64,000 bases of DNA from Stakelama sediminis (GTDB lineage: Bacteria; Pseudomonadota; Alphaproteobacteria; Sphingomonadales; Sphingomonadaceae), in assembly GCF_014199335.1 (NCBI RefSeq), contig NZ_JACIJI010000001.1:1285203-1349202 (forward strand), in the 5' to 3' direction. Within the stretch, counting starts at the first letter, position 1. The number at the start of each line of letters is the position of its first letter. The notes under the pieces are model-generated. The model had not been told where the DNA came from. It worked only from the letters and a program-made list of their open reading frames with translations, and searched no databases. Positions 8,636 through 20,524 of the stretch are shown here, in pieces. A program made the translations under genes and the position numbers.

Positions 8636-9292
8636 ATGCAACGCACTCCCGCTCCCCTGCTTGGTGCGGCACTGCTGCTGGCAGCGCTGGCCGGGTTCGT
8701 CGATGCCCTTGCTTATAGCAGCCTGGGCGGTTTCTTCGCCTCGTTCATGAGCGGCAACACCACCCGGCTCGGTATCGGGCTGGGCGCGCACAACAGTCAT
8801 GACGCGTTCATCGCCGGGTCGCTGATCCTGTCGTTCATCACCGGCATCATCCTGTCGGCCATCGCCTGCGATGCGGTGGCGCGCCATGCCGAGGCCGCTG
8901 CGATGCTGCTGGTCACCGCGCTGTTGTGCATCGCCGCCGGGTTCAAGATGTTCGGCTTCGACCGGATCGCCATCCTGTGCCTGGCCGGTGCGATGGGCGC
9001 GGAAAACGGTGTGTTCGGCCGCGACGGCACGGTGAAGATCGGCCTGACCTACATGACCGGCACGCTGGTCCGGTTCGGACAGCGGCTTGCCGCCGCGCTG
9101 ATGGGAAAGAGCACGGGATTCGCGTGGATCAAGGATCTGCTGCTGTGGCTGGGCTTTCTGGGCGGCGTGACGCTGGGCGCCAATGTCTATCTCCATACCA
9201 CCGACACCAGCTTCTGGTACGCCGCATTGGGTGCGGCGGTGCTGACGGTAGTGATCGGAACCATGGCGCGCTGGGGCCTGCTCGAACGCTGA
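8636..9292 (+). CDS. YoaK/DUF1275 family membrane protein
   Basis: 218 residues, six hydrophobic segments. Family features: AGFVDALAYSSLGGFFASFM followed by SGNTTRLG, and a later GAMGAENGVF and LTYMTGTLVRFGQRLA. DUF1275 proteins are inner-membrane proteins of unknown function. Divergently oriented to the TRIC-type gene. Confidence 0.8.
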   Translation: MQRTPAPLLGAALLLAALAGFVDALAYSSLGGFFASFMSGNTTRLGIGLGAHNSHDAFIAGSLILSFITGIILSAIACDAVARHAEAAAMLLVTALLCIAAGFKMFGFDRIAILCLAGAMGAENGVFGRDGTVKIGLTYMTGTLVRFGQRLAAALMGKSTGFAWIKDLLLWLGFLGGVTLGANVYLHTTDTSFWYAALGAAVLTVVIGTMARWGLLER

Positions 9293-9299
9293 GTCGTCT

Positions 9300-9776
9300 C
9301 TACCAGTCTCCGTAGTTGCCGTTGCGGCCGTCGCGATATTCGGTGATCCGGCGCAGCGTTGCGGGAGAAACGTCTTCGGGCAGCGCGTCGAGCGGAAACC
9401 ATCCCGCCGCCTCGATTTCCCAGCTATCCGCAGCCATTAGCGGCGCATCGGCCGGGCGCTCGATGCGGACGACGAACACCGTGACATGATCGTCCTTATA
9501 TTCGCTGCGATTGGTATAGACGCCCAGCACGCGTTCGACCGTGACAGGGTGGAGCGCAACCTCCTCCGCCAGTTCGCGGATCAGGGCATCGGCAAAGCTC
9601 TCGCCCTTCTTCACCCCGCCGCCGGGGAGATACCAGTGCGTGATATAGGTGTGCCGGATCAACGCGACATGGTCGTGCTGATCGATGACCAGCGCCCGAA
9701 CGCCCAGCGTACGCGGCCGCCGTACCCGCCAATAGAGGCGGGCCAGCCGTGCCGCGATGCGATGAGGAAGCGCCAT
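9300..9776 (-). CDS. Nudix hydrolase
   Basis: 158 residues from the ATG at 9776 (MALPHRIAARL); the longer frame from 9842 begins inside a dispersed repeat and is rejected. The Nudix box reads GGGVKKGESFADALIRELAE then EV, matching GX5EX7REUXEE with the last GU positions changed to AL. Nudix enzymes hydrolyse nucleoside diphosphates linked to another moiety; the substrate cannot be told. Upstream strand IRHTYITHWYLPGGG is typical of the family. Convergent with the DUF1275 gene, 7 bases apart. Confidence 0.85.
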   Translation of the reverse strand: MALPHRIAARLARLYWRVRRPRTLGVRALVIDQHDHVALIRHTYITHWYLPGGGVKKGESFADALIRELAEEVALHPVTVERVLGVYTNRSEYKDDHVTVFVVRIERPADAPLMAADSWEIEAAGWFPLDALPEDVSPATLRRITEYRDGRNGNYGDW

Positions 9777-9827
9777 GGCAGCAGTTTCGCGCGGATCGGG
9801 GGCGCACGCAATCGGGAAAGGCGTCCT

Positions 9828-9971
9828 AGGGCGGATCGTCATTCAGCCCTGATGGCCTGCAAATGGCGGCTTTCCGTGCTTCCGGTGCTCACGTACTGAA
9901 AGTACGCTGCGCGCCGGGTCACGGAAATTCACCATTTTCGTCACATCATCTTCTGAATGTCGATCCGCCCT
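9828..9971. repeat. 144-bp dispersed repeat, copy 2 (inverted relative to copy 1)
   Basis: AGGGCGGATCGTCATTCAG at the left and its near-complement at the right; the interior (CTCACGTACTGAAAGTACGC, CGCGCCGGGTC, CACATCATCTTCTG) matches the complement of copy 1 with few changes. It fills most of the 347-base gap between the Nudix gene and lpdA. Confidence 0.8.
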
Positions 9972-10080
9972 GAATCACGAAGATGTGCTCCTGCGCAGGC
10001 AGGAGCCGTGGCGTATATGCAAATCCGTGCGGGACGACTTTACCGCCCTCCACACGGGCCCGCGAAGACCCGCCGTCGGA

Positions 10081-10097
10081 CGGGGCTGGCAGCCCCG
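10081..10097 (-). terminator. Hairpin downstream of lpdA, possible terminator
   Basis: CGGGGCTGGCAGCCCCG is a perfect short hairpin 27 bases beyond the lpdA stop. No T-tract follows on the minus strand, so rho-independent termination is uncertain. The rest of 9972-10123 holds nothing recognisable. Confidence 0.3.
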
Positions 10098-10123
10098 CCG
10101 GTCGGGCGCGCCTTCGATGCGCC

Positions 10124-11518
<1,395 letters not shown>

Positions 11519-11530
11519 CTTTTCCTCCAA

Positions 11531-11603
11531 CGTCACCCCAGCGGAAGCTGGGGTCTCGCGCGGCTTTCCACGGCCAGAGATGCCAGCTTCCGCTGGCATG
11601 ACG
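11531..11603. repeat. Two-palindrome composite (REP/BIME-like) repeat, copy B
   Basis: Contains ACCCCAGCGGAAGCTGGGGT (11535-11554) and ATGCCAGCTTCCGCTGGCAT (11580-11599): the same two palindrome types as 5491-5582 but in opposite order. It lies in the sucB-lpdA spacer, where a stable structure could affect mRNA stability and the relative output of lpdA. Confidence 0.6.
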
Positions 11604-11611
11604 GTCAATAC

Positions 11612-12838
11612 TTACAGGTCGATCAAAATGCGGGTCGGGTCTTCGATCGCGTTTTTCAGCGCGACGAGGAAGGTCACCGCCTCACGCCCGTCAATCAGGC
11701 GATGGTCATAGCTGAGCGCCAGATACATCATCGGGCGGACGACCACTTCGCCGTTGCGCACGACCGGGCGATCCTCGATCCGGTGCAGGCCGAGCACCGC
11801 CGACTGTGGCGGGTTGATGATCGGGGTCGACATCAGCGATCCGAACACGCCGCCGTTGGAGATGGTGAAGGTACCGCCCTTCATCTCTTCCATCTTCAGG
11901 TCGCCCGATTTGGCGCGCTTGCCGAAATCGCCGATGGTCTTTTCGACCTCGGCCACGCTCATCTGGTCGGCGCTGCGGATGACCGGCACGACCAGACCCT
12001 GCGGCGCGGAGACCGCAACCGAAATATCGGCATAGTCGTGATAGACGATTTCATCGCCGTCGATCTGCGCATTGACGCTGGGCACGTCCTTCAGCGCCAT
12101 ACACGCCGCCTTCACGAAAAAGCCCATGAAACCAAGGCGGACGCCGTGCTTCTTCTCGAACAGTTCCTTGTATTTGGTCCGTGCCTCGATCACCGCCGTC
12201 ATATCGACATCGTTGAACGTGGTGAGCAGTGCCGCGGTATCCTGCGCGCTCTTCAGCCGCTTGGCGATGGTCTGACGCAGGCGCGTCATGCGCACGCGTT
12301 CTTCCTTGCGCTCGCCGGCGGCAGCCGGGGCTGGAGCAGCAGCGGGCGTCGGGGCCGGAGCGGGCGCTGCCTGCCCCTTGCCCTCGGCGGCGGCCATCAC
12401 GTCTTCCTTGGTGATGCGGCCATCCTTGCCGCTGCCCTTGATCGTCGAGGGATCGACACCGGTTTCCAGCACCGCACGACGGACCGACGGCGACAGCGCA
12501 GCCGGTTCGTCGCCCTCTGCCGGAGCCTGCTGGCCAGCCGTATCGGGGGTAGAAGCCTTTGCTTCGGGCGCGGGGGCCGGAGCCGCGGCGGGCGCACCGT
12601 CACCGGCTTCGATCGTCGCGATCAGCGCGCCGACCTCCACCGTGTCACCCACGGCAACCGCATGTTCGCCCATCACCCCCGCGACCGGGGAGGGTACTTC
12701 GACCGACACCTTGTCGGTTTCCAGGCTGGCAATGGGTTCATCGGCGGCGACCGCCTCGCCCGGCTGCTTCAGCCATTCACCGACCGTAGCCTCGGTGATC
12801 GATTCGCCCAGTGTCGGGACTTTGACTTCGGTTGCCAT
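11612..12838 (-). CDS. sucB: Dihydrolipoamide succinyltransferase (E2 of 2-oxoglutarate dehydrogenase)
   Basis: 408 residues. Order: lipoyl domain (1-80) with the lipoylated Lys in [10 protein letters not shown] (K43); an Ala/Pro-rich linker; an E3/E1-binding domain ([20 protein letters not shown]); a second Ala/Pro linker; and the acyltransferase core ending with [13 protein letters not shown], where H379 and D383 are the catalytic pair. It transfers the succinyl group to CoA in the TCA cycle. Starts 2 bases after the sucA stop, so the two are co-transcribed and probably translationally coupled. Confidence 0.95.
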   Translation of the reverse strand: MATEVKVPTLGESITEATVGEWLKQPGEAVAADEPIASLETDKVSVEVPSPVAGVMGEHAVAVGDTVEVGALIATIEAGDGAPAAAPAPAPEAKASTPDTAGQQAPAEGDEPAALSPSVRRAVLETGVDPSTIKGSGKDGRITKEDVMAAAEGKGQAAPAPAPTPAAAPAPAAAGERKEERVRMTRLRQTIAKRLKSAQDTAALLTTFNDVDMTAVIEARTKYKELFEKKHGVRLGFMGFFVKAACMALKDVPSVNAQIDGDEIVYHDYADISVAVSAPQGLVVPVIRSADQMSVAEVEKTIGDFGKRAKSGDLKMEEMKGGTFTISNGGVFGSLMSTPIINPPQSAVLGLHRIEDRPVVRNGEVVVRPMMYLALSYDHRLIDGREAVTFLVALKNAIEDPTRILIDL

Positions 12839-12840
12839 AT

Positions 12841-15768
12841 TCAGCCTTTCCGGGTTCGACGGATTTCTTCACGCACGCTGTGGCCCAGTGCATCGGCCAC
12901 CAGCGCGCCCTGTTCTGCCTGATGCCGCTTCATCAGCCCGGTGGCGGGCGACGCCGCCGCCGCGCGTCCGGCATAGCGGGCGCGCTTCGGTTTGACGCCT
13001 GCATCGGTCAGGCACTGTTCGATCAGCGGTTCTACGAAGAACCATGCGCCGTTATTCTGCGGCTCTTCCTGACACCAGACCACGTCTTCGAGATTGGGCA
13101 TCTTCTTCAAACGCACGGTCAGCGGGTCGCCAGGGAAGGGATAGATCTGCTCGACGCGGATGATCTGGGTATTCGTGTCGCCCGCCGCATCGCGTGCTTC
13201 GATCAGGTCATAGGCGACCTTGCCCGAACACAGCACGACGCGCTTCGTATCCTTGTCGGCAGGTGCCGAAGGGTCGGAGAGCAGGCGACGGAAGTGGCTT
13301 TCGCCGACAAAGTCCTCGGTCGCCGACACCGCCATCTTGTGCCGCAGCAGCGACTTCGGCGTCATGATGATCAGCGGCTTGCGGAAATTGCGATGCATCT
13401 GGCGACGCAGCAGGTGGAAATAATTGGCAGGCGTGGTGCAGTTCGCGACCTGCATATTATCCTGCGCGCACAGTTGCAGATAGCGTTCGAGCCGTGCCGA
13501 GCTGTGCTCCGGCCCCTGCCCTTCATAGCCGTGCGGCAACAGCATGACGAGTCCGTTGGCGCGCAGCCATTTGGCTTCGCCCGCGGCGATGAACTGATCA
13601 ATCATGATCTGCGCACCGTTGGCGAAATCGCCGAACTGCGCTTCCCACAACACCAGCGTCTTCGGGTCGGCCAGCGCATAGCCATATTCGAAGCCCAGCA
13701 CGCCATATTCGCTCAAGGGGCTGTCGAGCACCTCAAACCGGCCATGCGGGATTTCTTCCAGCGGGACATAACGATGCCCGTCCTTCTGATCGACCCACAC
13801 GGCATGGCGCTGCGAAAAGGTGCCGCGTCCCGAATCCTGCCCCGAAAGGCGCACGCCATGCCCTTCGGACAACAGCGACCCGAACGCCAGCGCTTCACCG
13901 GTCGCCCAGTCGAATCCTGCGCCGGTTTCGAACATCTGCCGCTTGGCATCGAGAATGCGGCCCAGCGTCTTGTGCAGTTGCAGGCTTTCGGGAACCTCCG
14001 TCAGCGTGCGGCCGAGCGAATCGAACAGCTTGCGGTCGATGCCGGTTTCGACATTGCGCCGCGCCTGTTCGGTATCGGCGGGCGCGCCCAGCCCCGACCA
14101 GCGCCCGGCGAACCAGTCCGCCTTGTTGGGCAGATAGTCGTTGCCCGCGTCAAACTCGTCGTCGAGCAGCAGCGTGAACTGCTTCACCTTTTCATCGATA
14201 AACGCCTGATCGATCACGCCCTGCGCGATCAACCGGTCGCCATAGACCTTGCTGACGCCCGGATGCTTCCTGATCGCGGCGTACATCAGCGGCTGGGTAA
14301 AGCTGGGCTCGTCGCCTTCGTTATGGCCGAACCGGCGATAGCACCACATGTCGATGACGATATCGCGCTTGAACCGCTGACGGAACTCGATCGCCATCTT
14401 GCAGGCAAAGGTCACCGCTTCGGGATCGTCACCGTTCACATGGAAGATCGGCGCTTGCACGCCCTTCGCCACATCAGACGGATAGGGCGAGGAGCGCGCG
14501 AATTGCGGGCTGGTGGTGAACCCGATCTGGTTGTTGATGACAAAGTGGATGCAGCCGCCGGTATTATAGCCGCGAATGCCCGAAAAACCGAGCGTTTCCC
14601 AGACGATCCCCTGACCGGCAAAGGCTGCGTCGCCATGGATCAGCACCGGCAGCGCCTGTTCATGCTCGCCCAGATCGTCGCGATAGGTCTGCACCGCGCG
14701 CACCTTGCCCAGTACCACCGGGTCCACCGCTTCCAGATGCGACGGGTTGGCGACGAGCGACATATGCACGTTGATGCCGTCGAATTCGCGGTCGGTGCTG
14801 GTGCCGAGGTGATATTTGACGTCACCCGACCCGCCGACATCCTCCGGATTGGCCGAGCCGCCGGAAAATTCGTGGAAGATCACGCGGAACGGCTTTGCCA
14901 GCACATTGGCCAGTACGTTCAGGCGACCGCGATGCGCCATGCCATAGACGATTTCGCGCACGCCATACTGGCCGCCATATTTGATGACCGCTTCCAGCGC
15001 CGGGATCATCGATTCCCCGCCGTCGAGGCCGAACCGCTTGGTACCGACATATTTCTTGCCGAGGAATTTTTCCCACTGCTCGGCCTCAATCACCTTGGAC
15101 AGGATCGCCTTCTTGCCCTCCGGCGTGAATTCGATCGCCTTGTCCTGCCCTTCCATGCGCTCCTGCAGGAAACGGCGCTCCTCGACATCGGCGATGTGCA
15201 TATATTCAAGGCCGACATTGCCGCAATAATTGGCGCGCAACGTGTTGACGAGTTCGCGGATCGTCGCGGTTTCGAAGCCCAGCACACCGCCCAGATAGAT
15301 CGGACGGTCGATATCACTGTCGGGAAAACCGTGATATTCGGTGCGCAGATCCTCCGGCAATTCCTGATCGGAAAGACCCAGCGGATCGAGATGCGCCGCC
15401 AGATGCCCGCGCACGCGATAGGTGCGGATCAGCATCATTGCGCGGATCGAATCGCCCGCCGCTTTCTTGATCGCGTCCGAAGACGGTGCAGCAGCGGGTG
15501 CGGCCTCCTTGCCCTTGCGCGGTGCTTTGGGCGCAGGCTCCATCTGGGTGGGGTCGAGCGCCGCGGTCAGCGCGTCGGTATCCTTCGGCGGCCAGGCCGG
15601 ATTCGCCCAGCTTGGACCCTGCGCCGTGTTTTCCAGCCCGTCGAACCATTCGCGCCAGCCCGGTTCCACCGAACCGGGATCGCGCTTGTACTTGTCGTAC
15701 AGCGTTTCGACAAAGGCGGGGCTTACGCCGCCTGCAATATCCGCGAAATCGAGGCCTTCATAACCCAT
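12841..15768 (-). CDS. sucA: 2-oxoglutarate dehydrogenase E1 component
   Basis: About 975 residues; ATG at 15768 ([14 protein letters not shown]) chosen, a GTG three codons upstream (15777) is possible. Thiamine-diphosphate enzyme that decarboxylates 2-oxoglutarate and succinylates the lipoyl group of SucB. Visible: the N-terminal E2-interacting region [20 protein letters not shown], the OGDH-specific [40 protein letters not shown], and the C-terminal half with [20 protein letters not shown] and [17 protein letters not shown]. Length and motifs fit a full OdhA/SucA. The long open frame on the opposite strand is a shadow. Confidence 0.95.
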   Translation of the reverse strand: MGYEGLDFADIAGGVSPAFVETLYDKYKRDPGSVEPGWREWFDGLENTAQGPSWANPAWPPKDTDALTAALDPTQMEPAPKAPRKGKEAAPAAAPSSDAIKKAAGDSIRAMMLIRTYRVRGHLAAHLDPLGLSDQELPEDLRTEYHGFPDSDIDRPIYLGGVLGFETATIRELVNTLRANYCGNVGLEYMHIADVEERRFLQERMEGQDKAIEFTPEGKKAILSKVIEAEQWEKFLGKKYVGTKRFGLDGGESMIPALEAVIKYGGQYGVREIVYGMAHRGRLNVLANVLAKPFRVIFHEFSGGSANPEDVGGSGDVKYHLGTSTDREFDGINVHMSLVANPSHLEAVDPVVLGKVRAVQTYRDDLGEHEQALPVLIHGDAAFAGQGIVWETLGFSGIRGYNTGGCIHFVINNQIGFTTSPQFARSSPYPSDVAKGVQAPIFHVNGDDPEAVTFACKMAIEFRQRFKRDIVIDMWCYRRFGHNEGDEPSFTQPLMYAAIRKHPGVSKVYGDRLIAQGVIDQAFIDEKVKQFTLLLDDEFDAGNDYLPNKADWFAGRWSGLGAPADTEQARRNVETGIDRKLFDSLGRTLTEVPESLQLHKTLGRILDAKRQMFETGAGFDWATGEALAFGSLLSEGHGVRLSGQDSGRGTFSQRHAVWVDQKDGHRYVPLEEIPHGRFEVLDSPLSEYGVLGFEYGYALADPKTLVLWEAQFGDFANGAQIMIDQFIAAGEAKWLRANGLVMLLPHGYEGQGPEHSSARLERYLQLCAQDNMQVANCTTPANYFHLLRRQMHRNFRKPLIIMTPKSLLRHKMAVSATEDFVGESHFRRLLSDPSAPADKDTKRVVLCSGKVAYDLIEARDAAGDTNTQIIRVEQIYPFPGDPLTVRLKKMPNLEDVVWCQEEPQNNGAWFFVEPLIEQCLTDAGVKPKRARYAGRAAAASPATGLMKRHQAEQGALVADALGHSVREEIRRTRKG

Positions 15769-15877
15769 GGCCGTCACCCGTCAGTTTGATCGTCCCGGCT
15801 CTCGCCGCAAACGGTAATTGCGCCCCAGTCGCGTTCATTCGGATACGAACGCAGGGAGTGGGGCGCAGGCTCCCTTG

Positions 15878-16762
15878 TCAGCCCTTCAGCACGTCGACCA
15901 GCGTCTCGCCAAGCAGCGAGGGGCTGGGGGAGACGCGGATGCCGGCTTCTTCCATCGCCGCGATCTTGTCCTCGGCACCGCCCTGGCCGCCGCTGACGAT
16001 TGCACCGGCATGGCCCATGCGGCGTCCCGGAGGCGCGGTACGGCCCGCGATGAAACCGACCATCGGCTTCTTGCGGCCCTTCTTTGCCTCGTCCTTCAGG
16101 AACTGTGCGGCCTCTTCCTCTGCCGATCCGCCGATTTCACCGATCATGATGATCGATTCGGTGGCGTCGTCGGCGAGGAACAGTTCCAGCACGTCGATGA
16201 AGTTGGTGCCGTTGACCGGATCGCCGCCGATACCGACCGCCGTGGTCTGGCCCAGACCGGCATTGGTCGTCTGGAACACCGCTTCATAGGTCAGCGTGCC
16301 CGAACGCGACACGACGCCGACCGACCCCTTGGAAAAGATCTTGCCGGGCATGATGCCGATCTTGCATTCGCCGGGCGTCAGCACGCCGGGGCAGTTCGGA
16401 CCGATCAGGCGCGATTTCGAACCCGACAGCGCGCGCTTCACCTTGACCATGTCGAGCACCGGAATGCCCTCGGTAATCGCAACGATCAGCGGCACTTCGG
16501 CGTCGATCGCCTCAAGGATCGAGTCCGCGGCAAATGGCGGCGGGACATAGATCACGCTCGCCGTGGCGCCGGTCTTCGCGACCGCCTCTTCCACGGTGTT
16601 GTAGACGGGCAGGCCGATATGATCGGTGCCGCCCTTGCCCGGCGTGACGCCGGCCACCATCTGCGTGCCGTACTCAAGCGCCTGTTCGGTATGAAAGGTG
16701 CCGGTCGCACCCGTCATGCCCTGAACGATGACCTTGGTATTCTTGTCGACGAGGATGCTCAT
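15878..16762 (-). CDS. sucD: Succinyl-CoA ligase (ADP/GDP-forming) alpha subunit
   Basis: 294 residues. The CoA-binding N-terminus ([20 protein letters not shown]), [10 protein letters not shown], the P-loop-like [13 protein letters not shown] and the phosphorylated active-site His in [15 protein letters not shown] (H251) are all present. It forms a heterotetramer with SucC and makes ATP/GTP from succinyl-CoA. In most proteobacteria sucC is directly upstream; here the upstream gene is an unrelated small protein, so the beta subunit must be encoded elsewhere. Confidence 0.95.
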   Translation of the reverse strand: MSILVDKNTKVIVQGMTGATGTFHTEQALEYGTQMVAGVTPGKGGTDHIGLPVYNTVEEAVAKTGATASVIYVPPPFAADSILEAIDAEVPLIVAITEGIPVLDMVKVKRALSGSKSRLIGPNCPGVLTPGECKIGIMPGKIFSKGSVGVVSRSGTLTYEAVFQTTNAGLGQTTAVGIGGDPVNGTNFIDVLELFLADDATESIIMIGEIGGSAEEEAAQFLKDEAKKGRKKPMVGFIAGRTAPPGRRMGHAGAIVSGGQGGAEDKIAAMEEAGIRVSPSPSLLGETLVDVLKG

Positions 16763-16780
16763 TCTCGCTCCATTAGTCCG

Positions 16781-17242
16781 TTATTGTCCGTTTTGGAGAT
16801 CGCGAAACTGGGCCGCGACGTCCCGCCATGCTCCTCGCGAGGGCGGCCGTAAGGCATCCCCCGGAAAATGAATTTCACCATCCCCCTCATCTCCGCTGAC
16901 ATCGTAAAAACCGACACCGCATTCGACTGAAAGGTTACGGAAGACAGGGTAGATATCCTCCGCCAAAGACCAGGGAAAAGTAGCGTATATAAAGCTCATG
17001 CCGATACAATAATCAGCCGATCGGTCGATCTCATCATCATCCTGCGTAGCATCCGGCCCGTTCATTGCGGGATAGTGTTTCCGCATCTCCTGATAGAATC
17101 GTAAGAGATTGGCATGCGTACCAGCCGGATCACTATAGTCGCGATCTTCCGCCCATTCGAGTTGTGCAGCAAACCACGCATTGAAGGCGCCCCGCTCACG
17201 AGGGGCCACGTCAGGGTCGAAAACCACTAAATCGTAGCTCAT
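16781..17242 (-). CDS. Hypothetical protein in the position expected for sucC
   Basis: 153 residues, acidic, aromatic-rich, no signal peptide or membrane segment. N-terminus SYDLVVFDPDVAPRERGAFN, then Trp-rich WFAAQLEWAEDRDY, and a later IGMSFIYATFPWSLAEDIYP. I recognise this as an uncharacterised family of small cytosolic proteins; some relatives look like immunity proteins, but no toxin is adjacent. It is far too short to be sucC and has no ATP-grasp motif. It sits on the same strand between mdh and sucD with 18 and 20 base gaps, so it is likely part of that transcript. Confidence 0.65.
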   Translation of the reverse strand: MSYDLVVFDPDVAPRERGAFNAWFAAQLEWAEDRDYSDPAGTHANLLRFYQEMRKHYPAMNGPDATQDDDEIDRSADYCIGMSFIYATFPWSLAEDIYPVFRNLSVECGVGFYDVSGDEGDGEIHFPGDALRPPSRGAWRDVAAQFRDLQNGQ

Positions 17243-17262
17243 AAGCGAAGCACCTAAATCGG

Positions 17263-18234
<972 letters not shown>

Positions 18235-18392
18235 TCAACCAGTCGGGCGCAGCGGGGACTCGGGAATCGGCCCTTTCAGCGCGCGAAACGCCCGCGACTT
18301 AGGCGCTTTGACCGGCAAGGGCAACCGCTAAGGCAAAAAGGTTAAAAGCTTTCTTTGCAATTCATTCGCAAGTGCAATAGTGTGGGTGGGTT

Positions 18393-20303
18393 TCACTTTG
18401 GCGATCCCGGCGGCTGCTTCGCCCAACGCGCATATTGCCGTGCAAGTACGAAGAACGCTTCCTTGCGCACGCCGGTTTCGGACTCCAGCCCCTTGCGGTT
18501 CCACCCCTGCTGATACACCGGATGCTGACGACGCGGCGAGCGAAAGTCCTTTAATATCCAGGGCGACATGCCGCGCAGGAAAGGAATTTTCGCGGCCATC
18601 GCCAGCGTCTGGCGATAATATTCGGCCTGATATTCTTCGGAGAATTTATGCGTGCCCGTGGAATCGTGTACCCCCGCCTTCGCACCGGCTCCGAGTTCGG
18701 AGAATATCAGCGGCTTGTGATATTTCGACGCCCAGGCGATCGACGGCAGCGAAGCCAGCGAGTCATTGCCGTACCAGCCGTTATAGGTGTTGATCGCCAT
18801 CACATCGAGCGAGGGGATCAGCGGGTCGTCGATCACCACCGTATCGACGCCATTGCGCTTTTCCCGATGGCTGAGCAGCGCCGCCGAGACCAGCCGCGTA
18901 TCGTCCAGACGGTGCGCGTCCGCCGCCAGCGTCTGCAAAAACCGGTTACGCGCCGGGCTGACCGGCGTTTCATTGCCGACGCTCCACAGCATGATCGACG
19001 CGCGGTTGCGGTCGCGCGTGATATTTTCCGCCAGCATCTGCCGCGCCTGCGACAGCGTATCCGGATTGGAGAAATCGACGCGCCAATAGACGGGGATCTC
19101 GCTCCATACGAGCAGCCCCATTTTGTCGGCCGTGCGCAACATCACTTCGGGGTGCGGGTAATGGGCAAGCCGGACATAATTGGCGTGCAGGCCGTATTTT
19201 GCCTCCTCCAGTAACGCGCGCGCGGCTTCGGGCGTGATGACATGGCTGGGATCGACCCCGAATTCCTCCGCATGCAGGCTGATTCCGCGCAGAAAGATCG
19301 GTTTGCCGTTGAGCAGAATGCGGTCGCCGTCCACCGACACGGTGCGAAACCCGATCCGGTCGTGCAGCGTATCGTCACCGGCTTTTACCGCGACGTCGTA
19401 GAGCGTCGGACTGTCCGGTGACCAGCGCTTCAGCGATGCAGGCGCGGGCACCGCCGCCTGCCAGTCGCCATGCGCATCGGTGCGGGCATCAAGAGTCAGG
19501 CCCAGCCCGGCGATCGTCACGCGGACCGGCATGTTCGCAGCCGCCGGGCCATCCAGCCTGCCGCTCGCGCGGATATGCCCGTCGTGCGTCAGCCGTATCC
19601 AGGCATCGTCGATATAGGTATCGGGAACAGCGATCAGCGTGATGGCGCGGGTAATGCCGCCATAGGTTTCCCAGTCGGTGACCGGCGGCGGAATATCCTG
19701 ATCGGTGCGCTGCGAATCCACGCCCACGGTGATCTGGTTGTCGCCGTCGTGCAGCAGCTTCGTCACGTCAAAGGCAAACGGCGTGAACCCGCCGCGATGC
19801 TCGCCCACATGTTTACCGTTCAGATAGACATGCGCTGCGTAATTGGCCGCACCGAAGCGCAGAAACACCCGTTTACCGGGCCGTTTATGGGCCGTGAAAT
19901 GCCGCTGATACCAGACCAGTCCAACATAATGCCGCATTTCGGGCGATTGCGTCAGCCAGGAAGAGGGCAGCGTGACGATCGGCGAGCGTGCCGGATCCTG
20001 TTCGAACAGCGCATTGCCGTCACGCTTTTCGGTCGTGGCGATATCGATATCGGCATAGCGGCGGCTGCTCAGCCCCGGATCGCCGCCATGAAACCCCGCC
20101 ACACCGTCGCGATAGGGATCGATCGACATATGCCAGGGGCCGGACAGATCGAGCGACGGGCGCATATCGGCTGAGACCAGAACGGGATGGACCCGTGGTG
20201 GTGGGGGTGGAGGCGCGGACTCGTCCGGTCGGGCGGACGCAACGCCGGTCACGAACAGGCTGCTCACGCCCAACCAGATCAAGAGCCGGTACAGCCACGC
20301 CAT
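18393..20303 (-). CDS. Glycoside hydrolase family 2 (beta-galactosidase/beta-glucuronidase type), secreted
   Basis: 636 residues. A hydrophobic signal peptide (YRLLIWLGVSSLFVTGVASA) then a Pro-run linker. Domains in order: sugar-binding jelly roll (DLSGPWHMSIDPYRDG ... VFLRFGAANYAAHVYLNGKH), immunoglobulin-like domain, then the TIM barrel. Acid/base Glu is E445 in WSVGNETPVSP; the nucleophile is E536 in IFSELGAGAKAG. The DGIGGI-like RVDFSNPDTL region fits GH2. Substrate cannot be decided between galactoside, glucuronide or mannoside. It stands alone, so it may act on plant or algal oligosaccharides in the periplasm. Confidence 0.85.
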   Translation of the reverse strand: MAWLYRLLIWLGVSSLFVTGVASARPDESAPPPPPPRVHPVLVSADMRPSLDLSGPWHMSIDPYRDGVAGFHGGDPGLSSRRYADIDIATTEKRDGNALFEQDPARSPIVTLPSSWLTQSPEMRHYVGLVWYQRHFTAHKRPGKRVFLRFGAANYAAHVYLNGKHVGEHRGGFTPFAFDVTKLLHDGDNQITVGVDSQRTDQDIPPPVTDWETYGGITRAITLIAVPDTYIDDAWIRLTHDGHIRASGRLDGPAAANMPVRVTIAGLGLTLDARTDAHGDWQAAVPAPASLKRWSPDSPTLYDVAVKAGDDTLHDRIGFRTVSVDGDRILLNGKPIFLRGISLHAEEFGVDPSHVITPEAARALLEEAKYGLHANYVRLAHYPHPEVMLRTADKMGLLVWSEIPVYWRVDFSNPDTLSQARQMLAENITRDRNRASIMLWSVGNETPVSPARNRFLQTLAADAHRLDDTRLVSAALLSHREKRNGVDTVVIDDPLIPSLDVMAINTYNGWYGNDSLASLPSIAWASKYHKPLIFSELGAGAKAGVHDSTGTHKFSEEYQAEYYRQTLAMAAKIPFLRGMSPWILKDFRSPRRQHPVYQQGWNRKGLESETGVRKEAFFVLARQYARWAKQPPGSPK

Positions 20304-20358
20304 CAGTCCATCCCCTCTATTTTGGGGCAGACCCTAAGCGGTACCGCTATCAAGGTCT

Positions 20359-20524
20359 AGGACGGATCGGCATTCAGCCCTGATGGCCTGCAAAAGGCGG
20401 CTTTCCGCGCTTCCGGTGCTGATGTACTGAAAGTACGCTGCGCGCCGGGTCACGAAAATCCAACATATTGTTCTACGAACGTCTGCGATTCCGCCACATC
20501 ATCTTCTGAATGGCGATCCGTCCT
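20359..20524. repeat. Dispersed repeat, copy 3 (166 bp, with a replaced segment)
   Basis: Same ends as copies 1 and 2 (AGGACGGATCGGCATTCAG ... CTGAATGGCGATCCGTCCT), same orientation as copy 2. It differs at 20460-20495, where a short AT-rich segment (AACATATTGTTCTACGAAC...) replaces the usual CACCATTTTCGT. Its last bases supply the TAG stop codon of zapE (20523-20525). Confidence 0.8.

Noticed and set aside
12832..15789. 985-codon open frame on the plus strand opposite sucA
   Set aside because: Arg/His-rich shadow of a well-supported gene in high-GC DNA; no motif.
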